64,000 nucleotides of DNA, taken from NCBI GenBank assembly GCA_001466705.2, contig LATX02000189.1:868001-932000 (forward strand). Reading direction: 5' to 3'. Shown here in pieces: positions 36,328-48,385 of the stretch (position 1 is its first letter; each line of letters starts with the position of its first letter). A program made the translations under genes and the position numbers. Source of the DNA: Moniliophthora roreri (Eukaryota; Basidiomycota; Agaricomycetes; Agaricales; Marasmiaceae). Below the pieces are notes generated by a model. It was not told where the DNA came from. It searched no databases and was given only the letters and a program-made list of their open reading frames with translations.

Positions 36328-36744
36328 TTTGATAAATGGGGTTTTACATTATACTGCACGTACCTGTACAGATTTCCCGAGAAAATGGATCATGCTTCGT
36401 ACTTGTGGCTGCGCTGTTCTGCTTGTGAGCGCAGCGGTCACTGGTGTCATGGCTTTTTCGTAACGGATATTGGGTGTGTTCAAACTTCCAGATTTGGTAT
36501 GCATAACAGTCATCCGAGCGTCATCATGGCCCAATATTCCAAGGCCGTCGTTCTCGCTGCGTAACGCTCTTGTCAGCTGCGAGGTAAGGCCTTTAACATC
36601 ATTAGGGACAACCGCATGTATAAAAGCCCCCTCACCGCGATTCTCGTCCTCATCAGTGCTCATCTCATGTTCAACTTCCTCTCAAACTCAAATTTGGATA
36701 CCGGAATTTCTCAATCGTCTCGTAACCATAAAAGTACGGAAATC
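36328..36744 (+). promoter_or_regulatory. Promoter region of pirin, with TATA box
   Basis: TATAAAAG at 36619-36626 is a strong TATA box. An in-frame ATG at 36667 lies about 40 bases downstream and would add 26 residues to pirin; another at 36616 overlaps the TATA box and is unlikely to be transcribed. The first part is presumably the 3' end of the permease gene. Confidence 0.55.
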
Positions 36745-38278
36745 ATGACTTCCGTTTCTCGCTCAGTTGTAAAGAAGGTGCTGGCTGTCGAGACGCCAGA
36801 GGTACGTGGCCGTTGTGGCTTTAAATTTAGTCTGCTCTCGGTTCTGAGTTTAAACAGGGTGCCGGAGCTCTAGGTACGTCGATGATGCGATGGTATACTT
36901 CACTATATTACCTACTCCATTGAAGTAAGGCGTAGTATTGGGTCTATGAACCTTCGGAACCTGTCGCCTTTCTTGATGCTCGGTGAGTGATGAATGGATG
37001 CTATGTCATACGTCCCTTATTCTCTTTCGTTTCAAGATCATTTCACCGTCTCAAAGGGCGCCGTTGGTCTTTGACTTATTATATTGATGATAAGAAATCT
37101 GACCCATTATCCAAGGGTTTCCCTGACCATCCGCATCGCGGTCAAGCGACAGTTACCTATATGTTAGAAGGGTTGGTCACTTCTGATATCCAGGCACGCT
37201 TGCAACTCATTGAATGGAATCCGACAGAAAAAGCCAACATGAAGATTCTGCTGGACACAAAGGAACTATTGGTGAGTTATACTCATCCTTTGATACTGGA
37301 AAATGACATTTCTTGTCAGAAACCGGAGGCGTCCAATGGATGTGCGCTGGAAAAGGCATTATCCATGCGGAAATGCCGGTTCATGCAGACGATGCCCCCG
37401 ACCCTCGAGGTCTTCAGGTAATTCCAATACTATATTGAGTCGATCTAGTTACAGAATCTTCATCTTTAGCTTTGGGTTGATTTGCCGAAGGAGGCGAGTA
37501 GTGCATGCCAAGTCGCAGGAATGCTTCTGAACTCGTGTTATACAGTTTAAAATGGTTGATCCTAGTTATCAGGAGCTCAGTGCTGAGCAGTGAGTGCTTG
37601 TTTTCCTGTGCCACGTATCCTGGTTCAACGAAGGTCTCAGGATACCTACCGCGTACCCTGAAGGAGAAGACGGTGCCGTCAAGGTCAGAGTCGTTAGTGG
37701 CAAGAGTTTTGGTGTCGAATCACCGGTTAGGCCGCTCGGTGGTTGTTGGTATTTCCATGTTATCTTCAACCAGAAGACGACGTTCTTTCAGGATATACGT
37801 AAGCCATCGACAGATACTTTTTATCCACGGCTGACAGATGGGCTAGCTGCTGGTTGGACTTCCTTCATATATAGTACGTTAATAATTCTTGAAACACTGC
37901 TACGCCTTTCTGATCTTTTCTTTTTGGCGTGCCAGTTTGGAAAGGAGCAGTGAAGATAAGTAATGACACCATACCAACTGAGGCGTTCCACACTATTGTC
38001 TTATCCGCAAAGGAGGGCGAAACCGGTGTATTCATCACTGCTGAAGATGACGACACAGAATTCATACTTGTGGCAGGAGAGCCCTTGGATCAAACTGTCT
38101 TCCAATACGGTCCTTTTGTAATGACTACTAGAGAAGAGATACAAAAGACTATCCTTGATTACCAGACCGGGAGAAATGGTTTCGAGAAAGGTGAGCAGTC
38201 GCCCATTTGTCTTCCTAGATATCTTTCTCATAGTCTAATCTAGTTCATACCTGGCAATCCGAAATTGGAAACCGCTAG
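36745..38278 (+). CDS. Pirin (iron-binding cupin)
   Basis: Nuclear or cytosolic double-cupin protein; some members are quercetin 2,3-dioxygenases, others transcription cofactors. Start MTSVSRSVVKKVLAVETPEG. The metal ligands of cupin 1 are present: two His in GFPDHPHRGQATVTYMLEG and the His and Glu in GKGIIHAEMPV. Others: GGVQWMCAGKG, LQLWVDLPKEASRMVDPSYQ, VRVVSGKSFGVESPVRPLGG, AGWTSFIYIWKGAVKISNDT, FILVAGEPLDQTVFQYGPFV and MTTREEIQKTILDYQTGRNG. The last intron joins FEK to VHTWQSEIGNR and the stop at 38276-38278. Eight or so introns, about 310 residues. Translation may instead begin at 36667 (see promoter entry). Convergent with NSA1, 233 bases apart. Confidence 0.92.
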
Positions 38279-38511
38279 ATTCCTTCTGGAATGCTTCAGT
38301 AGCACATACAACAAAGATAATTGATAGCTGTAGTCATTTACTGCGATCGCTAGTACACAGGAAAGAGGACTTTGAATGTCACACAGTCACAAACCAATCT
38401 ACGGATTCATAGTATCGTGGTGAAGGTGGTGCATGGGCTGTTCATGGTTGGGGCTGCAGGTCGAAAACGATGCCATTATCCCACGGAGGCATCTGCCAAT
38501 ACATACTGGAC

Positions 38512-39942
38512 TTACTGCAACCTTTTTTTGTGACGTCGTGAGTGCTCTCCGTCGCTGTCGTCACCAATCTCTTCCATTCCATTCCACACATCCTCGTAGT
38601 CTTCGTCTGCATGGAAAGTTCGACTAGACTCCTTAACCGTACACTGATCCCAAACAATCACTGTGGGCATGATTTTCGCGTATATCTTATCTAGAACTTC
38701 GTCCTTTTGTTTCTGTTGTTTGCCTACTTCCATAGGTGGCGGATGAACACTGTGTATTCGAATGAATCTGTCCTGGGCGACTGTCGCCATCACGGAAGTC
38801 GAAGGGGCTATAGAAGTCACTGCGCCAGATATTCCTGTTCGTTGATAAGATCAGATGCATTCGGCGGAGAGAATCGCAGTGGGCTGACCTTTATAGGCAT
38901 ATGAAATTCGCCCATTCCTCAGGTCCAAAGAAAACAAATTTGACCCTCCGTCACTCACAAAGGCCTCACTGGGTGGGATCAGGGTCAGCAGGAATATCTC
39001 GTCCCAAACAGGCAATACGCACTGCTCGTTCAAACCACATTCAATGGCCTTGACACCGCCCACTCTTGCGACATCGTTCCAATCCGCGACGGGACGCCTC
39101 GCAGCCCGAGTATCATATCTTCTCATACTGCCGAGCTGTGTACCAACGAGGAATTGGCTCTCCAAGGATCTGACATACGACAAGCTGGTAATCCGGATGG
39201 GTTTGCGTAGGCCAAGATGGTCATTGGGTACCTGGTCCAGAACGTAAGGTATACGGGTAAGAACAGAAGGGAAAAAAGCTTTACATTCTTGGCTCTCCAG
39301 ACCTCTCCGGGGAATAATGCATCACGCTTTCTTTTCTGCCCAGTTGTGGGCTCAGTTTCTGTAGAAAAGGCCTTCTCTGTACTCCAAACTGACAGATCAA
39401 CTTCGTCACCCCCATAGGCAAATGTTTCATGACTTTTTGAAAGACGCCAATCACAGAGACGTGTCGGAAGCGATGTTGTTTTTTGGTCAGAATTGTCTTC
39501 AGCAGTGATGATTCGAAGTGCACCATTCGACGTGCAAGAAAATATAGTTCTGGCGAGAGTGAGTCTCATTTTCGTCATAGTGATGTTACACATACTGGTT
39601 CGTGGCGGAAAGTCCGACGTAACGAGCACCAGCCTTCATCCGTGGTTCCATCCATTCCTCTATTTCGTCAAGTGTATCGTCAGGCTGTAGACGGTAGGCA
39701 CTTGCTTTTCCATCTGCATAGGCTGCAGCGAACTACCTTTCATTAAGCAGTCATAAGCAGATTCTAAATCATAGTAAGCACTTTACCAATGCAGATCCGT
39801 TGGCGGAAGGCGCAGTTGCCAGTACCTGGACACTTGCCGTTTGTTCTAACGATCCAGCCCGTGCGATCTTCTGCGTAATTTGATCTTCCTCGTAGCGCAA
39901 GATTTTGAGATTGCCTAGCTCATCTCCACTGATGAAGCGCAT
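38512..39942 (-). CDS. NSA1: Ribosome biogenesis WD-repeat protein Nsa1/WDR74
   Basis: Nsa1 is a beta-propeller factor of early pre-60S particles, released by the AAA-ATPase Rix7. Start MRFISGDELGNLKILRYEED matches the first blade. Internal exons give FAAAYADGKASAYRL-like sequence, RLCDWRLSKSHETFAYGGDE, VDLSVWSTEKAFSTETE and the hallmark KRKRDALFPGEVWRAKNVPN followed by DHLGLRKPIRITSLSYV. Later blades: LVGTQLGSMRRYDTRAARRP and VTSIAPSTSVMATVAQDRFI. The C-terminal extension is acidic then basic (RRHKKRLQ), as in WDR74. About six introns, near 390 residues. It diverges from RMD5 with 165 bases between starts; its leader contains one copy of the 33-base repeat. Confidence 0.9.
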
Positions 39943-39964
39943 ACTGCCGATGGTGGTTTGGGTA

Positions 39965-39997
39965 GAGCGCACGAAATAACAGGTGGAGTCAGATGGT
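39965..39997. repeat. 33-base direct repeat, copy A (NSA1 leader)
   Basis: Matches 40222-40254 at 31 of 33 positions in the same orientation. Copy A lies 23 bases upstream of the NSA1 start codon. Flanks on both sides do not match. Confidence 0.9.
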
Positions 39998-40107
39998 TGA
40001 GAAAAATTGGTTTACATAAGTTGGTCAGGCTTGACTTCCGCTTCCCTCCTGGCCGGTTTAGACCTTTTATTCCAGCTTTATTCTAGACATCAACTGCTTT
40101 CGCAAAG

Positions 40108-41539
40108 ATGGATGGGCCGTTGAAGGAGCTGAGTAAGCTCGAGAAACTAACTGCAAACACCGGTACCCGTGGAAAGACGCCATCTATTGCCGACTCACTG
40201 GATTCTCTACTGGAAGTTCTCGAGCGCACGAAACAACAGGTGGCGTCAGATGGTGCCTCGAAAGAGACTTGGAAGTTCTCCATTGACACCCTGGACTCTA
40301 AGAAGAAGGAAATAGATGAAAAGCAGAAGGAAATTTACTCTTCAATGTCTCGTTTGGGGAAAGCCTTGGACAAAGTACGGTCCTGTTAGTGCTGGTCAGC
40401 TATTTGATTGACGATTCTATTCAACAGAAATTCACTTCGCCCCTCCCCTCCTATCCCGATCTATTTGCCAGTAGCACCGCCGTCGATGCTCTAGAGAGAA
40501 CTATTGCACTGCATTTTCTGCGGACAGGGCAGTTTGACACTGCAGAGACCTTCTTAGAGGTAATACCTATCGAAACATGCATTCCGGAATCTTTCTAACT
40601 GTTAGGAAGGAGTCTTCGATTATGGTACCGGCGGACCTTAGATCGAAATTTGTCGACCTTCATGGCATACTGAAAGCGCTGAGAAATCAGGACATAATTC
40701 CCGCATTAACGTCGGTATTACCCATTTTTTCGCGGCGATTTTCTGACTGCTTGCCTTAGTTGGGCCAGCAATCACCGTTCGTTCTTGAAGTCTCGCTCAT
40801 CACCCCTTGAATTCTACCTTCATCGTTCCAAGTACATCCGTCTTCTGCTGTCCGCTCACCCTCCGAACACTCTCCCCGCCATATCATACGCGAATGCCAA
40901 CTTACGTCCATTCTACTATGAACACGAGACGGAGTTCAAAAGGCTCTTTGCATGTATTGCATTTTTGCCCATATCCCGACTACAGACATCGATGTATGCG
41001 GATCTAGCTTCACCGTCCCTCCATTTCGAACTGGAACCACTCTTTGCCAAAGAGTACTGTGCTAGTTTAGGGATGAGCAGGCAGGTGCCGTTACGTGTTG
41101 TTAGTGACATAGGCGGAGGAGGAGCGTTGGCCAAGATTGAGAAGGGAAGACGGGTGATGCGGGAACGAAAGAGCGAGTGGAGTCAAAGAGACGAATTACC
41201 CGTTAGTGTACAGCGTATTGTCCCGGAAGGCATACTGAATTTCCCAGATTGAAATACCTCTACCTCCAGAGAACAGGTATCACTCTATATTCACTTGTCC
41301 AGTGTCGAAAGAGCAATCTACCGAGCAGAATCCTCCGATGATGATATCGTGTGGGCATGTCATTGCGAAGGACAGCTTGATGAAGTTGAGCAAACCTTCA
41401 GGGTAGGTGACGCTCTTTCATTATTTTATCTATTCAAGCTGAAGTCGATTTCAGGCATGATCCTGCTGACCGAAGAGTCAAGTGTCCATACTGCCCAACA
41501 GAGTCCTTAGCTTCCACTGCCATGCAAGTGCACTTCTGA
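40108..41539 (+). CDS. RMD5: GID/CTLH E3 ligase subunit Rmd5 (RMND5)
   Basis: RING-type subunit of the GID complex, which in yeast degrades gluconeogenic enzymes when glucose returns. Start [14 protein letters not shown]. The N-terminal helical region includes [20 protein letters not shown] and [20 protein letters not shown], followed by LisH ([20 protein letters not shown]) and CTLH ([40 protein letters not shown]) regions. The C-terminal degenerate RING needs two introns: one joins DELP to [20 protein letters not shown], the other joins KLSKPSG to [18 protein letters not shown]. It contains [13 protein letters not shown] and CPYCP. The apparent stop at 41250-41252 lies inside an intron. The end is MQVHF. 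About 400 residues. Confidence 0.92.
40222..40254. repeat. 33-base direct repeat, copy B (RMD5 coding)
   Basis: Second copy of the repeat at 39965-39997. It encodes [11 protein letters not shown] of RMD5, so this copy is presumably the source. Confidence 0.9.
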
Positions 41540-41696
41540 ATTTGGCGATTGATCAAGGGATTCTGGACATTTATTAGTTGCACTCCCGGATATCTGCTTG
41601 TATCTCTGGATGTAAAGATATACTGTATTCACTGTATTCTATCAGGGCCAAGTTGATAACTTCTGGCCATATACGGTTGGGGGCCATCCCTGAAGC

Positions 41697-41712
41697 GATA
41701 GATAGATAGATA
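41697..41712. repeat. Microsatellite (GATA)4
   Basis: Four perfect GATA units about 115 bases upstream of the CRM1 start codon. A CACGTG box lies at 41744-41749 in the same promoter. GATA units could also be read as GATA-factor sites. Confidence 0.85.
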
Positions 41713-41827
41713 TTAGATATACGATTGATTCGATTGTGTCATCCACGTGCTTCCTCCCTTTGCCCTGGAACGACCAAGGTACAACACCAACCCCCGACTC
41801 GAAGATCGCGCGTTATCCTCATCCATC

Positions 41828-44800
41828 ATGGAGGCAAGTCAACTTTTCTCATCTCTGCGGACTCTTCTGATGCTTCTGAAAAGGGTCTACTCGATTTCTC
41901 AAGGGACTTCGATGTCGCGCTACTCGACAAGGTCGTTATGGCCTTCTATACCAGCTCAGGACAAGAGGTGCGATTCTGCTCTCTTTTTCGTGGTGTTCGG
42001 AAAGATCTAAATATTTTACAGCAACAAATGGCGCAGCAAGTTCTGACACAGTTTGAAGAACATCCGGATGCATGGACAAGAGTACCGGATATCTTAGAGA
42101 GATCATCGTTTCCTCAAGCGAAAGTGCGTATCTTACGTTCTCTTAATAACTGAGTCCTTTAAATAAACCAAATTTTTTGTACAGTATATCGGTCTGCAAA
42201 TCCTGGAGAAGCTCATTTCTACGCGATGGAAAACGCTACCAGAAGGACAACGACAAGGTCCGACAGAGTGATTAGAAATCAATTGGAACACAGCACTGAT
42301 TCTGCACAGGAATTCGGAATTTCGTCGTCAATATCACAATCAAGGTCGCTTCGGATGAAACAACATTGAGGAAGGAGAAGACGTATATCAACAAGTTAAA
42401 CCTCGCACTCATTCAGGCGCGTCGTCCTTGAGATTGAAGAAAGTTCATGACTTTTGACTCTTTAAACAGATACTCAAGCAAGAATGGCCACACAATTGGC
42501 CAACTTTTATTACCGAGCTCGTCGAGTCTTCAAAGACCAATCTATCGCTCTGCGAAAACAACATGGTCATCTTGAAGCTGTTATCGGAAGAAATTTTCGA
42601 TTTCTCTGCGGAGCAAATGACGCAGAACAAGATCAAAAATTTGAAGAACCAAATGTGTGGCGAATTCTCGGACATCTTCAAGTTGTGCTCAGAAGTTCTT
42701 GAGGAAGCCAACAAGACCTCACTAATAAAGGCAACCCTGGAGACTTTCTTACGGTTCTTGAATTGGATACCGTTGGGGTTCATCTTCGAGACGACGATTA
42801 TAGACCTTTTGTTGAACAGAGTGCGTTTCATCGCGTCATTCCCTCAATAATCGACACTGATCAGCTGTTCGTAGTTCTTGGAAGCACCGGAGTTCCGAAA
42901 CGTCACACTGAAATGCTTAGCAGAGATCGCCGCACTCAACGTCGGACCTGAATACGACCCTAAATTCGTCATACTTTTCGCGATGGTTATGACATCGGTC
43001 AATCGTATGATTCCCCCTAGCACAAACATCGCTCAAGCCTATGCGAATGCCAGTGATTCCGGACAGGAATTAGTCCTCAACCTAGCCCTTTTCTTATCCA
43101 ATTTCCTCTCCAACCACCTTCGTGCCGTCGAAACAGAACAAAACCGAGATGTGCTCTTGAACGCACACTTGTATATGGTGAAGGTGTCACAAGTGGATGA
43201 AAGAGAAGTTTTCAAGATCTGCCTGGAATATTGGCTGAAGCTGGTGGCGGAACTCTATGAAGAGATACAAAGTCTTCCGATTGGAGATTCGGGGCTGTTA
43301 ATGGGATTGAACTTAGGAGGACCAAACGGGAATAACGTTTTGAACGGCATGTCGCTCAGGAAGAACATTTACAGCGACGTTCTTTCAAATCTACGCTTGG
43401 TCGTCATAGAACGAATGGTCAAGCCGGAAGAGGTAATGTGAACCATATTCGTGTCCATTCAACAGCTGACTTATTTCTCCACAGGTGCTGATTGTCGAGA
43501 ATGAGGAGGGTGAAATTGTTCGGGAGTTCTTGAAGGAGAGCGACACCATTGTTCTCTATAAATCTATGCGAGAACTTCTTGTCTATCTCACCCATTTGGA
43601 TGTCTCTGATACGGAGAACATCTTGACGGAGAAGTTGGCTAAGCAAGTCGATGGTTCTGAATGGTCATGGCAGAACCTAAACACGCTTTGTTGGGCGATT
43701 GGTTCAATCTCTGGTGCTATGAGTGTGTATAATGTCTCTTTTTCTTCTTCCAAGCCTAACATATTCATTTACAGATGAGGAGACTGAGAAGCGCTTCCTC
43801 GTCACCGTAATCAAGGATCTTCTGGGTCTTTGCGAAATCAAGAGAGGAAAAGACAACAAGGCTGTTGTTGCTTCAGATATCATGTACATTGTCGGGCAGT
43901 ATCCTCGATTCCTCAAGGCTCACTGGAAGTTCCTTAAAACCGTCGTCAACAAGCTGTTTGAATTCATGCATGAAACACATGAGGGTACGTCGTACTCGAA
44001 GCACTTTTTGTGCCTGCGAATTAAACGTTTCATAGGTGTCCAGGATATGGCTTGCGACACTTTCATCAAGATCGCCCAGAAATGTCGCCGTCACTTTGTT
44101 ATGCAGCAGTCGGGTGAACAAGAGCCCTTCGTTGACGAGATTCTTCGCGGCCTCCATCGCATCACAGTCGACCTCTCTCCACAGCAAGTCCACACGTTCT
44201 ACGAAGCCGTGGGCTATATGATTTCCGCTCAACCTAATAAACCACAGCAAGAGAAGCTCATCGCAAAGCTGATGGAGTTACCCAACAATGCGGTAGGTAT
44301 CTTTATGGTTGAGTAGGCGCAGGTTCTCACAAGTTTCTCTGGTAGTGGGATTCTCTGATGGCTCAAGCGGCACAAAGCATGGACGTCCTCGCTAGCACAG
44401 ATAACATTAAGATCTTGTCCAATGTACTCAAGACTAACGTCTCTGCCTGCACCTCCATCGGCAGCTTCTATCTACCACAAATAGGAAGGGTCTTCCTGGA
44501 CATGCTCGGTCTTTACAAGGCTGTTAGCGGGATCATCAGCGAAACTATCGCAAAGGAAGGTGCGTGCCACCCAGTATCACCCAAGATCCCTTCGCCGATC
44601 ACACATCTGCTGAAATTCCAGGTCTCATTGCTACCAAGACACCGAAAGTCAGGCAACTTCGAACAGTGAAGAAGGAGATTCTCAAGTTGATGGAAACTTA
44701 CATCAAGAAAGCCGAAGATTTGGATGCTGTTAACAGTAACTTCATGCCGCCACTTCTGGACGCGATCCTGGGCGACTACAACCGTAATGTTCCTACCGCC

Positions 44801-45860
44801 CGTGATGCTGAAGTTTTGAACGTGATGGCTACCATCACTAGCCGTTTAGGGGTGCGCTCATTTCTGACAAATATTCCCCGTACCATACTGAGAATGAAAT
44901 AGCCTCTGTTAACCCCTCAAGTTCCTGCGATTCTTGATGCGGTATTCGAGCCTACCCTAAATATGATCAACCAAGACTTTGCGGAGTTCCCAGAACACCG
45001 CGTCGGTTTCTTCAAGCTGCTCCGTGCTATCAACCTGAACTGCTTCCCTGGTATGCATCATATATAACGTCATACTCAGTGGTGATCTTACTGAAAGAGA
45101 ATTATAGCGCTTCTGGGAATCCCGCCAAACCAATTCAAATTGTTCATGGATAGTATTATTTGGGCTATCAAACACACCATGCGAGATATTGCTGACACGG
45201 GCCTGAATTGTAAGTTCATCGATCTTATTTCGTCCGCGCCGCTGACCTGGAATTTAGTATGTCTGGAGGTCGTCAACAACTTTGCGAACGCAGGTGACCC
45301 CGCGGTCAGCAACGCCTTCTTCCAACAATACTTCCTAAGCATTGTGCAGGACGTTTTCTTCGTGCTCACCGATACCGATCACAAGAGCGGATTCAAACTT
45401 CAAAGCATCTTGCTTGCAAGGATGTTCCAGCTTGTTGAAATGAACATCATTCAAGCGCCACTATTCGATCCTGCCTCGGTACCCGATCCTAACATCAGCA
45501 ATGCCGTGTTCTTGAGGGAATACAGCGCTAACCTGTTGAAGAATGCATTCCCCCATGTGCAACCGTAAGTGGCTTTCAAGATCACGATACGTGGCCGACT
45601 GACAAACTTTTCCTAGGGTGCAAGTGCAGTCGTTCGTTAATGGATTGAGCGAGTATCACAGCGATATCAATCGCTTTAAGCTCGCTCTAAGAGATTTCCT
45701 GATCCAACTGAAGGAATTCTCTGGGGATAATGCCGAACTGTATCTGGAAGAGAAAGAAGCGGAGAACCTCAGAAAGGCTGAAGAAGAGCGACAGGCGGCG
45801 ATGCGCATTCCGGGTATGCTCAAGCCCTCACAATTGGAAGACAGAGACGAGGACATATAA
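41828..45860 (+). CDS. CRM1: Exportin-1 (CRM1), nuclear export receptor
   Basis: Karyopherin that exports proteins with leucine-rich signals, and ribosomal subunits, bound to Ran-GTP. The first coding exon is only ATG GAG; a GC-AG intron (41834-41883) joins it to [20 protein letters not shown]. Typical landmarks: [173 protein letters not shown] and [20 protein letters not shown]. It ends in the acidic tail LEDRDEDI. The Cys in NTLCW (codon 43689-43691) is the leptomycin B target. At least 14 short introns. About 1,070 residues, full length. Confidence 0.97.
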
Positions 45861-46093
45861 TGTATTTCTGACGCTTGTATCGTTTGCTATTTTCTACCTA
45901 TTTCCCTTTCTTTTCGTCTGGTCCGTGTTTATCTGTACCTGCCCCGAGCTGGTTGCTATCGAATGATTTGTACCATAGCACTCAAAACTATACAATAGAA
46001 ACGACTTGAATCAACGAAACGCGATCTGGCTGATCAGAGATAAGATGAAGATATTCGTTTACTCATCACACCTGCGTTGTATTCCTCCCTTCC

Positions 46094-46800
46094 ATGTTCA
46101 AGAAGTGAGCTCTTTCAGATTCTAAAGCATTCTTTACTGACAATCTGATCAAGATTCCAGCCTTCATCGGATATATCTGGGCAAACGCCAGTCAAATCGT
46201 CAATCCAAAGGGCTATCAGAACATCAGTTCTATCACAGTGGAAAGTAGAGCCGGAAACGCTGGAGGCTATATGGCCCAAAAAAGAGGGCTTAGTTCATGT
46301 CAAATGGTGCGGTTTATTCTTCCTCTAATTAACGTTCCGACTCACATTTGGGTAGCCGAGAACATGTCGCTATCTACACAGTTAAAGGCGAACCGATCTT
46401 TTTCCAGCATTTTGACGGGCCCATTTATCCAACACTTCGACTCCTTCATAAATGTGAGCTATTGATATCACGTTTGGGGTCGTCATTTTCCTTATGACGG
46501 TGAACAGATCCATACATTCTACCGATGGTCAAAGTAGACCGAGGTGCGATTCGATTCCTCCTGGCAGGCGCACACATGATGTGTCCAGGTTTAACTTCCA
46601 AAGGAGGCTATCTTCCTCCTCCTGAAGAGGCGCTCCCAGCAGGAGTCCCCGTCGCAATATTCGCAGAAGGCAAGGAGAACGCTGTAGGTATTGGAATCAC
46701 AAAACTTGGAACGGAAGAGATGCGGAAGATCAACAAGGATGTTGGTGTAGAGACGGTTACCTACTTGGGGGACGATCTTTGGGCGATACAGATGCTGTAG
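46094..46800 (+). CDS. TMA20: MCTS1/Tma20 translation factor (PUA domain)
   Basis: Works with Tma22/DENR to recycle 40S subunits after termination and promote re-initiation. The first coding exon is just 11 bases (ATGTTCAAGAA); intron 46105-46153 then gives MFKKFQPSSDISGQTPVKSS and IQRAIRTSVLSQWKVEPETL. The second intron joins VHVK to CREHVAIYTVKGEPIFFQHF, the third joins LRLLHK to YPYILPMVKVDRGAIRF. The PUA domain follows: LLAGAHMMCPGLTSKGGYLP, VPVAIFAEGKENAVGIGITK and the end VTYLGDDLWAIQML. The reconstructed protein is about 180 residues and collinear with human MCTS1. Compact gene between CRM1 and the SRR1-like gene, all on the same strand. Confidence 0.94.
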
Positions 46801-47076
46801 GATGAGATTGGTTCAGCTCTGGGCTGGGCTTGTTGACTGCATCATTGTACGGTATAGCGAGAAACTATGTATTGCTATGGTGCCGCGACATTCTCCGGCT
46901 CAATACAAACTCCCGTGAGAGCTTTCTTTTTAGCATTGGTGAGATTGAGCGAAAACGCAAGTTTGAAGGTGAAATTCTTCGCTCCTCAATAATGACACTG
47001 TCGTGGTCAAAATGATTGATAGCACTTTCTTTTCTTCGCAATTACAGGACGGACGCTCACTGCCAGCTGCACCATC

Positions 47077-48128
47077 ATGACGGGTGACGGTGAACCTCGC
47101 TCTACTTCGTTCCGATACACTGAGTTTTCGGCACCTGTGTCGCGCAAAAAGCGAAAAAATAGCCAGCGTCCTCGGCCTCCTCTGTCAACTGAAGTCGAGC
47201 AATGTCGAGCCGAGCTACAGCAAGACAACTGGCTTTCGCGATGGAGAGGTCTGTGCCTCTATTTTTCGAGTGCATCAATTCTTTAACGATGGTTTAGAGA
47301 TCGTAAAATCGGTACCCATTCAGGGTCCTTCAGGATTAATCTGCCTTGGTCTGGGGAGCCCTGCCTCATCAGCGGTCTCCCGCGCTCAGCTCGCTGCTTT
47401 AATCGATTTGTTGGAAACTTTAGACATAGCTGTATGTCTTCTGTTCGTCCCGGTGCCACCGCATAGACTCATGGGAAATCAGAAATCCCCTTCGAAGGTG
47501 TCCATTTATGATCCTGTGTTCACGGATGAGGATAATACTCTGTTTGGTGAATTAGGGTTCCGCATATCACCCGGACTAGTCAATAAGGTGTGTTCATTAT
47601 TCGGTTTAGGAAGGAGGCAGAGTCACATTGGTTTCTAGCAAGACGAACGAGGAACGACGGTCTTTTTCATGCCTCATTGCGACTTAGAGCTTTACGACGC
47701 TGTTTTGAAAGCCAATTGGAGCGAAGAGGGGCTCCGTAATCTCATCCTCGTTGCCAACCGCCTTGAAGATTACGTTGAAAAGTAGGTTGCACGATTCCTA
47801 CTGGATTCAACGCACGCGAATGGCTAGCTTACCCTGGTACCACCGTTTTCAGCAAACCCGCTCGGGAATTAGAGGGCAAAGCACCCTATGTTAAGCGGAT
47901 CGGTGAGCTTGTGATATTGTATGCTTCTATCAACACCACTCATAGATATGAAATCCAGCGCCGTTTCTGAAATGTTACTCTCTTCCGCCTTCGCGCACTT
48001 GGCCCGCGGCCTTTAACAATACAGCGGTCCAGTATGTTCCCCAAGACACCAGCGTATCTTGGATCTCGGGAGTAGTCGAATCCCCATTTTGTCCCGAGTC
48101 TCCATCATGTCCGGGGTATTCACAATGA
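47077..48128 (+). CDS. SRR1-like domain protein (Ber1 family)
   Basis: The SRR1 family is named after a plant circadian factor; yeast Ber1 affects microtubule stability. The biochemical activity is unknown. Start MTGDGEPRSTSFRYTEFSAP, then a basic segment. Intron 47249-47297 joins NWLSRWR to EIVKSVPIQGPSGLICLGLG. The SRR1 signature follows: GSPASSAVSRAQLAALIDLL, VSIYDPVFTDEDNTLFGELG and, after another intron, TTVFFMPHCDLELYDAVLKA and LILVANRLEDYVE. For the last exon I choose the acceptor ending at 47958, since it gives APFLKCYSLPPSRTWPAAFN then NTAVQYVP, the conserved FN(D/N)TAV end; the acceptor at CATAG would give a different frame and an early stop. About 270 residues. Confidence 0.85.
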
Positions 48129-48385
48129 TACTTGGTTGTCGTGTGAACATGATATACACGCGGCCAACACAAGAATGAATAGGCACTGGTGTAACCCAGT
48201 TCAACAATAGCTCATTTAGTACTATGTAAGATATGTACTAAGGCAACCATATGCGATGTGTAAACAAACGAGACCACGATGACAGCAAGAAAAAGGAAGC
48301 AGATTACGAGAATGCAAAAAATAAAAATACTAAAGAGAGAGATGGATGAGGAAGCTGATATATACAACCAAGGTAGAGAAACACC

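Noticed and set aside
36616..36744. Pirin start at ATG 36616 with a hydrophobic leader
   Set aside because: This ATG overlaps the TATAAAAG box, so it is unlikely to be within the transcript.
40785..41252. Apparent RMD5 end at 41252
   Set aside because: The stop is inside an intron; splicing at GTTAGT to CCCAG continues into the RING with CPVSKEQ and CPYCP.
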